A program made the position numbers and the translations under genes. Below are positions 45,969-58,917 of a stretch of 64,000 nucleotides of DNA, piece after piece (position 1 is the stretch's first letter; each line of letters begins with the position of its first letter). This stretch comes from Neonectria sp. B-13 (taxonomy: Eukaryota > Ascomycota > Sordariomycetes > Hypocreales > Nectriaceae), in assembly GCA_002682825.1 (NCBI GenBank), contig NOKP01000001.1:3909296-3973295 (forward strand), in the 5' to 3' direction. Below the pieces are notes generated by a model. It did no database searches, had not been told where the DNA came from, and saw nothing but the letters and a program-made list of their open reading frames with translations.

Positions 45969-48900
45969 ATGCCGTCCAACTCATCGGGGCGCATCGTCAA
46001 GGCCCGGAAGAGCAAGAATGCGACTCCACACCAAAAGAACCATCGATGGGAGTCATTCACCAACAAAATCTCAAAATTCAGCTCCCTCCAGCCACTCCGC
46101 AAAGTTCGCCGCCATGACCTCGAGACCGAAGACCTGTCGACGTCGACTTCCTATTTCCAGACTGGGTTGCAGAAATGGGGCGAGCTCAATGTCTCGAAAC
46201 CATTCCTCGACTTCAAGCGGCAGGTGTGGCCGCTATGCGAGAGTCTCCCCCAGCTCCTCCATTTCGAGCAGCGGATAATGGATTTGCTGGCCGAGTATAT
46301 ATCTTTACAAGAGAGGGAGGGCCTGGAGCCGCTGCTGGACCTCCTAACAGCCTTTTCCCACGATCTAGGAGCCCGCTTCGAGAAGCATTACGGGAGGAGT
46401 CTGGATCTCATTGTGGCCGTCGCCAGCAAGCCGCAGGAGGTCGAGGTCATTGAGTGGACATTTGGTGCCTTGGCATTCTTGTTCAAGTACCTATCTAAAT
46501 TGCTGGTTCCAGACCTCAGGCCTACGTTCAAGGTTATGGTCACACTTCTCGGCAAATCACGACACCCTCCTCACATTGCGCGGTTCGCTGCCGAGGCCTT
46601 GAGTTTCTTGGTAAAGAAGGCCGCTGCGCCCTCTCATCGGGACACAGCTTTGAAACTCCTGGTCGAATGTGCGAGGGACGATCTCTGCAGCGTGACTGGT
46701 GACCGCCAGTTCATGCTCTACCAGGACGGATTGATGACTATGTTCGCCGAAGCGATCAAAAGTACCGATTACACCATCCACTCGACCGGTCCATCCATAT
46801 TTGCAGCTCTCGTCAACGCCATACCCGAGCGTGAGCGCTCCCTCACCGATCAAACGACATGGACGAATGTCGTCTGTGGTGTATTGACAAGCATTATTCA
46901 TCACTCGACCGTCGATACCTTCGAAGAATTCGCGGACTCGATCCACGGAGACATCGAAGCAAACATGAAACTAGTACCGGCAGCCGACCTCAAGTGGCAG
47001 CTGGTGCCTTTCGTCAGAATCTACGGCACCCTAGCTGGTGTTCGCAGGGGTGCCCGACTCAGTAACTGGAATCCTCTCGTTCGAAATCTCGTTGAGATGC
47101 TTTCCCAAGTCGGCAAAGCAGCCCCTGAAGTGCCAAAAGACGCGAACGGCATTGTCTGGAGCTCTGTCATTTCCAATATTGCCGTCATTTGGCACCACGC
47201 CCCCATTGATGCGTTGATACCACACCTCGTCCCTCTCGTTCAGGCATTGAGTAGGGAGCCGCTCATGAAATGGTTCATCCCTTTTTGCTCACATTTCTGC
47301 GAACTGAACTCTTTACGTTTCGGAAGCCTATTCCGGAGCGAATTTCAAAAGTAAGCCGTTAGCTATCAGCCTCTCGTGACTCCGTTGCTAACAATAGACA
47401 GGTTTATCGCAAGCCACTGGTCGGAGGGGCAGAACGAAGACATGCTGTGCATCTTGTTGCCCAAGATGGTTGAAAACCGCGCCTTTCCTCGCGCAGGCGA
47501 AAAGGATAGCTGCAGGTTGCCCCAGGGCTGGCAGGATCAGATTGTTTCTAAGTTTGAGCGTCTGGAGATTTCGCCCTTCCCTGAACGAGGGCCTTACAAC
47601 AAGGATCCCCAGGTCTGGAGAGACATATGCTTGCCCAAGTATTCGGGCCTCCTCAAAATTCTGGAATTAACTACCGTCCACCCATCAACCAATGCTCGCA
47701 TCGCAGAGCTGCTCCTACGAAAACTCAAACTGGCACTTCGACCGTCTTCCACTTTGGCATCAGATGAGGTTCACTTCATCGTCGGCCAAGGATTCCACGC
47801 TTACCTACGCATGAGCAATGCCGCTGGCTCCGTCGATGCTACGCTGAGTCCATTACTGCGAGCAGCTGTTCCACGATTTGCGCAGTCAGTTAGCTTTCTC
47901 TACGCCTATCTTGATTACGAACAAATCCAGCGAAACAGCGGCACCATCAAGAGGCAAGATAGCACAAGTAGTGACGGCTCTGCGACCGAGGAGGATCCAG
48001 TGACGACGTCTCTGGTTGCAAACCTAAGCTCGCCGTCGCACGATATCCGCTTGGCATCATTGGAGCTTCTGAAGCAGGTGAACACCATATCGGACTCGAC
48101 GGACTCTGTTGGGATCATGATCGAAGTTGAAACAACACCATTGGACCTCGGGCACACAAGAACAATTGCTATGCTACTTCGAAAACTCGGGATCAATTAC
48201 GCCTCTTTCGAGGATAAGTCCTGGTTGCAGCAGGCTGTGCCAGCCTTCCTTTACGGTATGATGACGGTCAAGATGTCGCCAGTCTGGGACGACGCCGTCG
48301 AGACCATGAAGCAAATCTCTCAAAGCAAACCCGGACAGGAAGCCATTTGTGAAATCGCCTTCAAGTGGCTCAATGTGCCATCAGCCAGATCGGGTCCTTC
48401 TTCATTTGAGGGACACAACTCGGCTCGGCCCTTCGTATCCGAATTTGAATGCACCAATTCACGATGGATGGAAAGCATAGCAGCACAGATGGAAACCGCA
48501 ATCGATCACCCCGATGATTTGATGTTACAATATTTCGATGAAAACCAACGCACTGCAGAAACCGTTGCTGGAAATTCAAGGTCCCGGGCATTGAAAGTGT
48601 TCAAAGCGATACCAGCTCTCGCGGAGAAGCGGTCTCGTCAACTGGTCCCGCACTTCCTCTCCTGGGCGAATGACGAGGATCGAGCTGTCGATTCCGATGA
48701 ACAAGACCAGTCCGGGGGGGCGACTTGGTCTCTGTTGGACCGAAAGGGTATCATGGGCGTTTTCTCTCAGTTCGTCAACCCCAGGGTCTTGTACCGACAC
48801 GAAGAGGTCTACGCTGCATTCCTGCGATTGATGGAAAATGGTGACGCCGAGGTCCAGAAACTTGCTCTCAAGGCCATCCTTACTTGGAAGCAAGAAGCAA

Positions 48901-51900
48901 TCAAAACCTATCAAGAAAACCTGGAGTTTCTCCTTGACGAAGCCCGATTCAAGAACGAGCTCACTGTCTTCCTCCAGGACGAAACGGCCATCAAAGCCGA
49001 ACACAGAGCCGAGCTGATGCCCATCCTTCTCCGCCTGCTGTACGGCCGTGCCATCTCCAAGAAGGGCGCAGCAAGTGGTCGGCATGGCCTGCACGCAACT
49101 AGACTTGCGGTGCTGAGAAACCTTACCATTGAAGACATGGGAAGCTTCCTCGAGATTGCTACTGGAAAGTTGAAGGATGTCAAGGTTGTTGGCGTGCCAC
49201 GAAAGAAGTTTGATGAAGCCATCATCACGGACCGAAAGCAAGTCGGTTTCCTCAACATGATCTCCTCCGTTATCTCGGAACTGGGTACAAACGTCACTCC
49301 CTATTTGGAAACGATCCTCAATGCTGTCCTTTACTGCCTTGTTCACGCCTGTCGTCAGTTGAGTGGAAATGCCCAAGATGCAGAAAACGCGCCCGACGAA
49401 GAGGAAGAAAAGGCTAGCACAACCTCACTCCTCAGGATGATCAGATCGACTGGTCTGAAGTGCCTCATTACCCTCTTTCAAAATGCGCAGGCCTTCCAGT
49501 GGGAACCGTACCACGATATTATCATTGAGGAGATTGTCGCCCCCAGACTCGACAACTTGCCAATCGAAACAGCCCAGGGCATATCTGGTATGCTGCAGCT
49601 TCTGTCAACATGGTCTACTCTCCCTCGAGTAGCTATGTTCCTTGCTCCTCATGATGAGATTCTTCCAGTTGGCATCCTTCCTAAAGTCATCGAATGCCTG
49701 TCTGCTGCAAAGGCCAAAGATGAGGTCAAGATCTACGTTTTGGCAATCATACGTAATCTTGTGAAGCTCGCCACAGCATCGCCCCAGGAATCTGAGTTTA
49801 ACGAGATCATCAAAGCCGAAATCTTAGATCCGAACGCGGGAGCAATTTTGGCCCACATTGCGACTGTCCTTGACGGCTCTGGGTTCAGCAATGATCTCTT
49901 GGAGGCATGCGTGGAGACTATCCTAACCATGGCACCAGTGGTGGAGGATTCCAAGAACATCCAAGCTGTCATCAAGATCTCAATCTTCCTCCTCAATCAA
50001 CCGCCAAGACGAGTTAACCCCAGACTTAAGGGTAGAATTCTGCTCATCCTCGAACAATACGTCTCACGCTCCAGTGCCTTCGAGGACCAATCTCTGTTAG
50101 ATTCTGTCTATGACACTATCTCTTCCCTTTTCAGCTACTTCAAGGATACGGAGAACCGACAGTCTTTGTCGAGGGCTTTGCTGGCCATATCCGAGAAGGA
50201 TCCCGATGTTTCCGAGGTGGCCAACCTCTGTGCAGCGCTCAACTCGTTCAAGGAGGGTCGCATTGAGGAACCAGACTATGATAGACGCCTAGCTGCATTC
50301 ACTGCTATTTCTACTGAGCGGGAAGTCCCGTTGACACCAAGGCAATGGTTGCCTCTGCTCCAAAACTTGATCTTCCATATCCGGGATGCTGAGGAGTTCG
50401 GCATTCTTTCTTCGAATTCCGCTGATGGTATTCGTCGATTCATTGGAGATGCAGCCTCATGCGCATCTGAGCAAGGAAAGGAAAAGTTTGAGAGATACCT
50501 ACAGGATGTCATCATGCCTGCCCTCTATGCTGGAGCTCGCGAGCCCGCCGAAACCGTACGGAGAGAACACCTCAGAGTACTTGGCTTCCTTCTTACCACT
50601 CTTCCCGAATGGGGGCCGATTGCTGACCTCAGTGGCCTCCTTGGCGATGGAAACGAGGAGTCCACGGAACTGACGTTCTTCTTCAACATCCTGAGTCCTG
50701 CGACCTCGAGACAACTGGAGGCCCTCCATCTCCTGGAAGCTGCCAACAGCAAGAAGGAAATGGGCAGCCAGAATCTGGCTCAATTCTTCATTCCCCTCCT
50801 GGAACATTTCATCTTTGGTCGTGCTGAAGGCACCGATGACCATGGGCTGGGTGCCCAAGCGATCACCACCATCGGTGCTCTTGCGATGTCCCTCGATTGG
50901 AAACACTACAGAACAACGTTTCAGAGGTACATCGGCTATATCGGATCCAAGCCAGAATTCCAGAAGCATACTATTCGTCTCCTAGGCAAGGTTGCAGATT
51001 CACTCATCCTTGCCTCGCAGGACGCCTCGGCCGAGTCCATGGACCTGGACCAAGTCGATGTGTCTCCCTCATGCAAGCCAAGGCTGCCACTCACGATTCC
51101 CAAGGCTGAGAAGCTGAGCACAGAGGTCGAAAATTGGTTCCTTCCCTCTCTCATCAAACACCTTCATGAAAAGGACGAGTCTGAAGTCAGTTACCGAGTC
51201 CCAGTTGGTGTGATCATCGTCAAGCTTTTGAAACTGTTGCCCTCGGAACAAATGGATCAGAAATTGGCGGGTGTCTTGACAGATATTAGTCATATTCTGA
51301 GAAGTAAGTCTTGGGAGGCACGAGAGATGGCTCGTGACACGCTCGTCAAAATTGGCGTCAACCTTGGCCCGTCGTTCTTCGGTTTCATGCTCCGGGAATT
51401 GCGAGGTGCCCTGACCAAGGGCTACCAGCTGCACGTGCTCACCTACACGATGCATTCGATCTTGGTTGCATCTGTGCCTAATTACGCTCCTGGAGATTTG
51501 GACTACTGTCTTCCATCCATCGTGGCGGTCATCATGGATGATGTCTTTGGTGTCATTGGTCAAGAGAAAGATGCTGAGGGTTATGTCAGCCAAATGAAGG
51601 AAGTGAAGAGCAGCAAAAGTCAGGACTCGATGGAGCTCGTGGCCAAGAATGCTTCGATTAGCCGCCTCATCGACCTGGTGAAGCCTCTGCAGGCTCTTCT
51701 GATGCAGAAGGTCGACCTCAAGATGGTGCGCAAGATCGATGCGTTGATGGCGCGCATTACGGCCGGTCTCCTCCAGAACACGTCAGCCGAGAGTCGCGAT
51801 GCATTGATCTTCTGCTACGAAGTTATCCAAGAAGTCTACAACAGTCGGAAACCAGAAGTTGTGATCAAGATTGATCCCAGGGTTAAGAAGTACCTTGTTC

Positions 51901-53957
51901 AGAGAGGCGCCAAGAAGAGCGGCGAGAGGGGACGCACTACCAGGAACACGTACAAGCTCATTCGCTTTGCCATCGACGTTCTGAGATCTATCCTCAAGAA
52001 GCACGATAGCCTGCGAAATTCCGCCAACATTGCCGGATTCATCCCTATCCTAGGTGACATCATGGTGGCAGGAGAGGATGAGGTGAAGATTTCTGCCTTC
52101 AGACTCCTTGCGGTAATCGTTAAAGTCCCATTCGCCACCGAAGACGCAACGAATATCTACAAGGTCGCGGTCAAGGAGGCTACCAAGAGCATCTCAACAT
52201 CCGTCTCCACGACGACCGAGCTGTCTCAGGCAGCACTCAAGATGCTGGCGGTCGTTCTACGGGATCGTCATGATGTGACCGTCAAGGATGCCGCTGTGGA
52301 TATGTTGCTTGGGAAGCTGAAGGACGATCTAACCGAACCACTGTACCGACATGTCACATTCAACTTCCTGCGGTCCGTTCTAGACCGGCATATTGAGACT
52401 GCCTCTGTCTATGATACTCTCGACTACGTCGGAACAGTCATGATTACAAACGACGACAAGGACACGCGTGACTTAGCCAGGGGCGCATTCTTCCAGTTCA
52501 TCCGAGAATATCCACAGAAGAAGGCGCGCTGGGCCAAGCAACTCCACTTCATCGTTGCCAACCTCAAGTACGAGCGAGAAGGTGGTCGCCTATCTGTTAT
52601 GGAGATTGTCCACTTGCTACTGATGAAATCCTCGGATGACTTTGTGCAAGAAGTCGCTGCCACCTGTTTCCTTCCCCTCTTCTTTGTGGTTGCCAATGAC
52701 GACAGCCAGAAGTGTCAACTTGCGGCAGCAGGGCTTATCAAGGAGATTTTCGGCAAGGCCGACAAGGAACGAATGCAAACGTTCTTGGGACTTATGCGCT
52801 CGTGGTTGGACAAGGATGGCAACGATGCAGTCATCAGACTAGCACTCGTGGTATTCGGGCACTACATCGAGTCTCACGAGAACGCATCCAAGAACAAGAA
52901 GGACTTCAAGCTTGTTCTCGACAAGGTCACCAGCATTCTCGAGGCAGATGACATTGAGGAGGTTGACGGGGAGCTTCTGGAGGCAACTCTCGAAGTCATC
53001 CGGGTGTCGATGACGGTGTTCCCCGACAAGATTCTTGCGAGCAACAGTGAAGAGCTGTGGACCAACATTGCCAGATGTCTCGCCCACCCCGATACCCCTG
53101 TCAGAATTGCGGCAGTCGCCTTGATCAGTCTGTATCTGGCCGACTTTGCGAAGCACGGAGCAAATGTTCCTGTCGGGGAGGCTGTGGAGGGCTCTCATGG
53201 CCTCACGTTGGATTTGGCCAAGGTTCAAGACCTTGTCCGCCTTGCCCTCGGCGTCATAGGCACTCGTAATGTCGACGAGGCACTTTCAGTCGAAGCCAGT
53301 CAAGTCCTCATATTCTTGGGTCCTCGCCTCCCACTCAGACCTAAGGCCGTAGTGGTTGAGAAGATCGAGGGTCAGGATGAAGAGCAGGGCGAACTGGAGG
53401 AAGAGGAGGAAGCAGAGGAAGCAGAGGAGGAAGATGGCAAGGCGAAGAAGAAGGATCTTCAATATCTCTTCTGGAGGCTGTCTCACATCCTTCGTATGGA
53501 GATCCCGCCGAGGGCTATAGCCATCACTCCCAAGACGGCAGCAATGGAGGTCCTCGAGACTATATGTCGCAGGTCATCTCTGGAACGTCTGCAGCCGTCT
53601 CTCAAGTCGATTTTGCTACCCCTGCACAACCTCACGGACCCCTCCATCGCTCCGCCATTCACGACTGACGAGTTGTTCAAGACAAAGCATGAGGGTATGA
53701 AGACGAGGGCGCAGATTCTCATGGATTCCCTGCAGAAGAAGTTTGGTACTGCTGAGTACTCCAAGACACTGCTGGTGATTCGCGAGGAAGTGAAGGCGAA
53801 GAGACAGCTGCGATCGAGCAAGCGAAAGATTGAGGCGATCGCGAAGCCTGAGAAGTATGGACGAGACAAGCGGAAGAAGTTCGAGAAGAACAAGGAAAGA
53901 ATGAAGTCGAGGTCTAAGGAGCAAAAGTCGATGAGGCAGTCGTACAAGGGGTGGTGA
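45969..53957 (+). CDS. Utp20, U3 snoRNP/SSU-processome HEAT-repeat protein (2645 aa)
   Basis: Exons 45969-47350 and 47402-53957; 51-nt intron GTAAGC...CTAACAATAGACAG. The ATG at 45969 sits in CAAGATGCC; the frame is open further upstream but without ATG. The product starts with a basic segment (S-G-R-I-V-K-A-R-K-S-K), has the DRIM/UTP20 region with helical HEAT repeats over most of its length, an acidic Glu run near residue 2460, and a basic coiled-coil tail rich in Lys, Arg and Glu. Length matches the family (yeast 2493, human 2785). Utp20 is a scaffold of the 90S pre-ribosome needed for 18S rRNA maturation in the nucleolus. It is the largest gene here. Confidence 0.96.
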
Positions 53958-54222
53958 GAAGAGGGGAAATAATGCATTAGTTGGCGTTTCTGGGGTTCTA
54001 GGCACGATAAAAGTGCATTTATTAGAGGCGTTTAGTACGGTTCAATCAAGACAAGGTTGCATATAACGGTTGAGTCGAGATGGAGTGATAAATGCTCAGT
54101 TTATATATAGAGAAGGGTATCCCACAATCATCGCCTATCCAACGCCAGCACATGCTTTTCCATCTATCGTACAACACTACTATTTTTATGCTTACAGTCC
54201 CGCCACGCTGAAGAATTAAGAA

Positions 54223-54837
54223 TCATGGGATCCTCGTCGCACCGAAGTCGTCATCTTGGTCCTCACGTTGGGAGGCATATTCCTCCTCGGGCCAAAACTC
54301 AATGTCGCCGTCCTCGCCCAGACTGCCCCTCTTGACGAGCTCGCCCTTCTCGCGCATGAGGTCCTCAATGGTGAACTTGCGGTCGCCGAAGATGTCGAGG
54401 TGGTCGCTGATAACGTGGCGGTTGCGACAATCCGGGCAAGTGATGAGCGTGGAGCCTTTGTGGTAGCCCTGCTTGGAGACGTTGTGGTGGGAGCGGTGGC
54501 CGCAAGGGACGCAGGTGAAGGAGAGCTGGTAGTAGGCGGGCTTTCTCTCCGGGCGGGAACCCTCGCTCTTCGGGGCGTCGCTGGAGGCAGTGGGCTCTCT
54601 GGACTTGGTCTCAGCGCTCTCCGGGTCGGTCTCATCGGTCTCGGTGTTGTTCAAAGGCCGCGGAGCTGGTGGGCGAGGGATTGAATGTGCGGCGCGGGCG
54701 GTGATGGTGCTGGCGAGGAATGGTTGTTGGAGGCGAGCGCGGGGTGGAAGAGGTGCGCGAAGAGAGATTGCGCGCTGGGGCTGGGCGCGAAGCTGGCGCA
54801 GGATCGACGAGAAGAGGGGACTTGATCGGAATGCCAT
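54223..54837 (-). CDS. Zim17/Tim15 (DNL-type zinc finger, 204 aa)
   Basis: Single exon; ATG at 54835-54837. The first 50 residues are Arg/Ser/Leu-rich without acidic residues, a mitochondrial presequence. A Ser/Glu-rich linker follows. The DNL-type zinc finger has C109-x2-C112 and C134-x2-C137 in the context Y-Q-L-S-F-T-C and C-P-D-C-R-N-R-H-V-I-S-D-H-L. Zim17 (Hep1) keeps mitochondrial Hsp70 (Ssc1) soluble in the matrix. The acidic C-terminus is longer than in yeast. It is convergent with UTP20 (265 bp). Confidence 0.93.
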   Translation of the reverse strand: MAFRSSPLFSSILRQLRAQPQRAISLRAPLPPRARLQQPFLASTITARAAHSIPRPPAPRPLNNTETDETDPESAETKSREPTASSDAPKSEGSRPERKPAYYQLSFTCVPCGHRSHHNVSKQGYHKGSTLITCPDCRNRHVISDHLDIFGDRKFTIEDLMREKGELVKRGSLGEDGDIEFWPEEEYASQREDQDDDFGATRIP

Positions 54838-55711
54838 GTTGCAGTGTGCGTGGTGTTGCGAGGGTTGGAGAGTTGGATGGTTGACTGCACTGGAGGTTGT
54901 TGGAGTCGACTTGAGGTTGGTTGTTCAAAATATTAAATATTTCAAGAGAAGATGGTAGACCTGCGGCGAAACGTCATGGTACTCGGATACAAGCGTGGCA
55001 CTGGTCCGTGCGTCGGTACCTAGCCCCCGGTCGCTTTTGCAACATCTCAACCGACACAACCGCACAGCAGCAATAATTGACATGCTCTCCTATTATCGCC
55101 GAGATTTCCCGTAGGATATACATTACACATAGTTGGTGGTTTCTATATTTCCAGTATCTCCCGTGCCCTTTCATGGGTCAACACGAACAGCCTTCATCAA
55201 TTCTCCCTAAAATACTAACACTCAGCTTCACTTACACGACAAGGCAATGGACGGGCGCAGCGCACCCAACGTAAGCCACCGTACTTACACTCGAGTTAAC
55301 AAGCTGACATGGACGGGCATGCCATAATATACGTGTAAAGCAGCAGAGGCAAATAGATCAAGAGCGAGGGCTTTGGCTACCTTAAATCGGGAATACCTAT
55401 TGCCCTAGGCAAGTGCCAGCGTAGCAATACAGCTTATAAGTGCCAAGAGCCACGAGGCCATTGAGTTACCTTGTGGCAACTCATCGCGTATCTCCTCCCA
55501 AAATTATCTAAAGTTCCAGTTCCTCCTTCCTTTATATTTGCTTGCCTTTCCTCACCATTCTCGTCCCGGCTCCCTCGGGCCTTGGATAAAACTCCCCTCC
55601 ATCACCATCCACCGCTCAACATCGACCCTTTGCCCCAGCCCTTCTATTCTCTGCTCTATACTCTCTCTTTCAAACGCAATATACCGTGCGTCCTCGGCAA
55701 ATCAACTCATC
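54838..55711. other. Divergent intergenic region ZIM17/CAP gene
   Basis: Promoters of both genes. A TTATAAG at about 55434-55440 is a possible TATA for the CAP gene, though some 270 bp upstream of its ATG. The pyrimidine-rich leader spans about 55510-55711. No other gene is seen. Confidence 0.45.
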
Positions 55712-56333
55712 ATGTATTTCACTCGCGTACTGACCTCCCTCGCCATGTCCTTGGCGGCCTCGGTCGTCTCTGCAGACGATCGGCAACTTGCCCTTGACAA
55801 GATCAACCAAGCTCGTCAAGCCAAGGGAGTGCCAACTCTAACTTGGAACCCCGATCTCGCCGCCTATGCCCAGTTCTGGGCTAATCAGATGGGATCAGAC
55901 GCCCAGCCCTTTAGTCACGCTCCTCTTCAGTACCGACCCCAGCAAGGCGAGACTATCTACGAACACCAGTCAGGCCAGTGTGATACTGCCTTCGATACGC
56001 CTCTCCAGACGGCGGTGCACGATTGGCTCTTGGAGGTCTCCGTTTATGACGGGCAACCGATTCAGACGGGACAGGAGCCATGGCTTCATTGGTGTAAGAC
56101 ATCAGTCGTCCTGGTTGATCATCCCGTGTGCTGACCATTGCAGCCCAGTGCATGTGGTCAGATACAACCCAGATAGGCTGTGCACGAGCATACAGTATTT
56201 CGGAACCATACAAGGTTTACAGCGTCTGTCGATTTCTTCCAGAGGGAAACGTGTAAGTTGGCCCGTCCAAAACCAAGGGTTTTCCTGCTGCTGATCACTC
56301 GCCCAAATCAGAATTGGGCAGAAGCCATTCTAG
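55712..56333 (+). CDS. Secreted CAP/PR-1-like protein (170 aa)
   Basis: Exons 55712-56093, 56144-56252 and 56312-56333; GTAAGA and GTAAGT donors. The first 21 residues form a signal peptide (M-Y-F-T-R-V-L then L-A-A-S-V-V-S-A). The mature part is a small CAP domain: I-N-Q-A-R, the helix W-N-P-D-L-A-A-Y-A-Q-F-W-A, F-S-H-A, G-E-T-I-Y-E, P-W-L-H-W-S-Q-C-M-W, T-Q-I-G-C-A and V-C-R-F-L-P-E-G-N-V-I-G. Two exon joins restore typical CAP motifs. CAP proteins (Pry1 type in yeast) bind sterols or lipids, and in some pathogenic fungi take part in host contact; the ligand here is unknown. Confidence 0.92.
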
Positions 56334-57097
56334 TAGCTCCCCAAGGCTATTAAGCACCCTTGCGGTCGGCTGTTTGGTCTCCTGTCACTATTGGAGGCTT
56401 CTGAATGCTGTGAGAACTTCCTGCATCTCTGCCGGGGACTGATACGAACGCTCCGGCATGGTGATGAGTTGTGTGCATTGATTATGCTAGGAAAGTCTTC
56501 AAGATACTTCGAGGCTGGTTTGGGGGTTATGCAGTTGGTGTTGCGCTTGTACATGCCTTAATACGTTCCTAGTCAATTTGATTATTGAAATTGACTTGAC
56601 TCAGTGGGAATTTCTCACATGACGGGATGTGCATTTTCGAATCTGCCGTCGACATTGGAGGGGTTCAACGGCAACGACGGCCTACGACGTCGGCCCCACA
56701 GCCGGCCATCCGGGGGCTGTAGGGTAAGCGAACCGACTGGTCCGAGCTCAATCGACTCGGCGGCTTACGTAACACTACAACCAACACCACCTTGGCTGAA
56801 TTTGTGGCTGAGTAGACCAGCGACGCGATTGAGAAAAAGGTCGTCCAGGTCGCGACTCCATCAAGCACCACCTCAATTCCATCACGACGTATCCCACCCC
56901 CACGCCACGCACTCTCCACGCCCTCTCCCCCGAAGCGCGCCGCCATTACAACTGCCATTACTGTCGCGCTTCATTTCCGATTCTCGCATCGTCCCCTGGC
57001 TCTCACGTCTCGGGTCAAGGCGAGCCCGCTCGTTGCGCGTCCGCATCACTCCCTTACTCCAGCATGAGATGACCCCTAGGGTCTCCTAGCGCGCACA
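56334..57097. other. Intergenic CAP gene/SFH1
   Basis: 3' flank of the CAP gene and promoter/leader of SFH1. Nothing else is recognised. Confidence 0.45.
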
Positions 57098-58917
57098 ATG
57101 GAACGATCGAAGCCCCAGGCCTTCTTGTCCAGCTATGCGCCGCGACTGCGCGGCTTCAACAACTCCCTCCTCACCCCCGTACTACCCAGCGCGCCTACCG
57201 GACCCATATCGCGGACCACGAAGCGAGGAACCACCATCATCAACTATGCCGAGGATGGCTACGACGACATCGACGATGAAAGCGACGACACTCGCCGCCG
57301 ACCGACCGGTCTACGAAGTCTGCGCAAGGAGGATTCACTCAGCAGACAGGAGCTGGCAGACAAGGCCGGCAAGGAAACCAAGCGCCCTGTCGACGTCCAG
57401 GGCATCTGGCGCGACTGGATGGGCAAGACTCGTCCGGTGAGAACGGACCAGCAGAACGCTGCCCAGGCAAATCTGCCGCTCACCTTGATCCCGATTCGGA
57501 TCGACCTGGACATCCCGGCCTTCATCCCCCAGGCTCCATTCCCGGCGCCGAATCCCAGCTCGGTCGACATCTCATTGCCCCAGTACCGATCACAGGAGAT
57601 GACGGTGCCATACAAGTTGCGAGACATCTTCTGCTGGAACCTTCACGAAACCCTCATCACAACGGATCAGTTTGCGCAGACTTTGGTTCAGGACCTCGAT
57701 CTTCCCAACCGACCCCTTGTCATCGCTGAGATTAGCAAGCAAATCCGGACGCAACTCGAGGAATACGCGGGTGTCGCCCTACACCCGCTGTTCCACACTG
57801 AGCAGCCAGCCCCACACGCCCAACAAGCAATCACTGCTGGAGCAGGCGGGACACTAATTGGCACCCCCAGGCCAAGCTTGGTTCTCAAGTCTCGCGATGA
57901 CTCTCCCGCGTCTGCTGTGAGAGGTCCTTCAAGACCCGATACTCCAGCACAGACTGGAGGAGTTGCTACCCCCACCCAGACGCAGGTCCCAGATGTCTCT
58001 GCTGAGGCCACGCCCATCCTTCCCGATTCCGACGACTATAACCCCGATGATACATACCGGTGCATTGTCAACCTGAGTCTCAACCTAGCCTCGATGCTCT
58101 ACACAGACAAGTTTGAGTGGTCGCTATTGCACCCCCCAGGCACGGCAGAAGCATTTGCAAAGATGACGTGTGCTGACCTCGGCTTGACTGGAGAATGGGT
58201 GCCCGCCATGACCCACGCAATCTATGAGGCCGTCTTGCGCCTTAAGAAGGAAGCCTGCGAAGTAGGCGGTCTTGTTACTGGGTGGGGCGGCTTGCAACAA
58301 GAACTACCAAATGATGCTGCGCATGGAGTAGACGCAGGTTGGAGATATGATCCCGACCAACTCGCAGACGAGTGGGAGCCCAAGATTGAGATTCTGAGCA
58401 AGGAGGAGATAGAGAAGCGAGAAGGTGATCGGGAACGACAAGTCCGCCGGTTACGCCGCGAGACGGCGCGATTCAGTTCTACAACAGGCATGCTTGGGGG
58501 CGCACCATTCGGTGGCCCTGTCGAGGTGGAAGAGGAGAGGATGGGAAGAGGCGAACGGTCCAAGAAGAAGCGCCGATTCCGAAGTCTCAGCCCCCTTGGA
58601 CGGGGTGGGACACCAGGAGGGCGCGGAACTCCTGACGTTGGTGGATATGGAGGAGGTGGTGCCTTAACCGACCAGGAGAGACTCCAATGGAGGTGTTGGC
58701 ACTGCCGGATTTGGGGAACAAGCGTGTGGGCTGTGCGAGACGGTCCCGCAGGTCCAAGGGTATGTCTTTCTTTCTTCCTCTATACTTGCCACATCTTGCC
58801 GGGTTGCTGACTATTTGCTAGACTCTTTGCGCCAACTGTGGCTATCTGTACGAGCGTGACCAACGGCTACCTCGCCAAACCAAGAACCTACACATGCTAG
58901 ACATTCGTGCGGCCTAG
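57098..58917 (+). CDS. Sfh1/Snf5 chromatin-remodelling subunit with C-terminal GATA finger (585 aa)
   Basis: Exons 57098-58759 and 58822-58917; GTATGT donor and TTGCTAG acceptor. The N-terminus has a conserved S-S-Y-A-P-R-L-R-G segment. The SNF5/INI1 domain runs from about residue 130 to 410 with two repeats: L-I-P-I-R-I-D-L-D, W-N-L-H-E-T-L-I-T and, in the second, V-N-L-S-L-N. A Glu/Arg coiled coil and a basic Gly-rich stretch follow. The C-terminus is a GATA-type finger, C533-x2-C536-x20-C557-x2-C560, with R-D-G-P-A-G-P-R-T-L-C; the intron splits it. SNF5 proteins are core subunits of SWI/SNF and RSC remodelers. The GATA tail is a known filamentous-fungal variant absent from yeast Sfh1. Confidence 0.94.
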
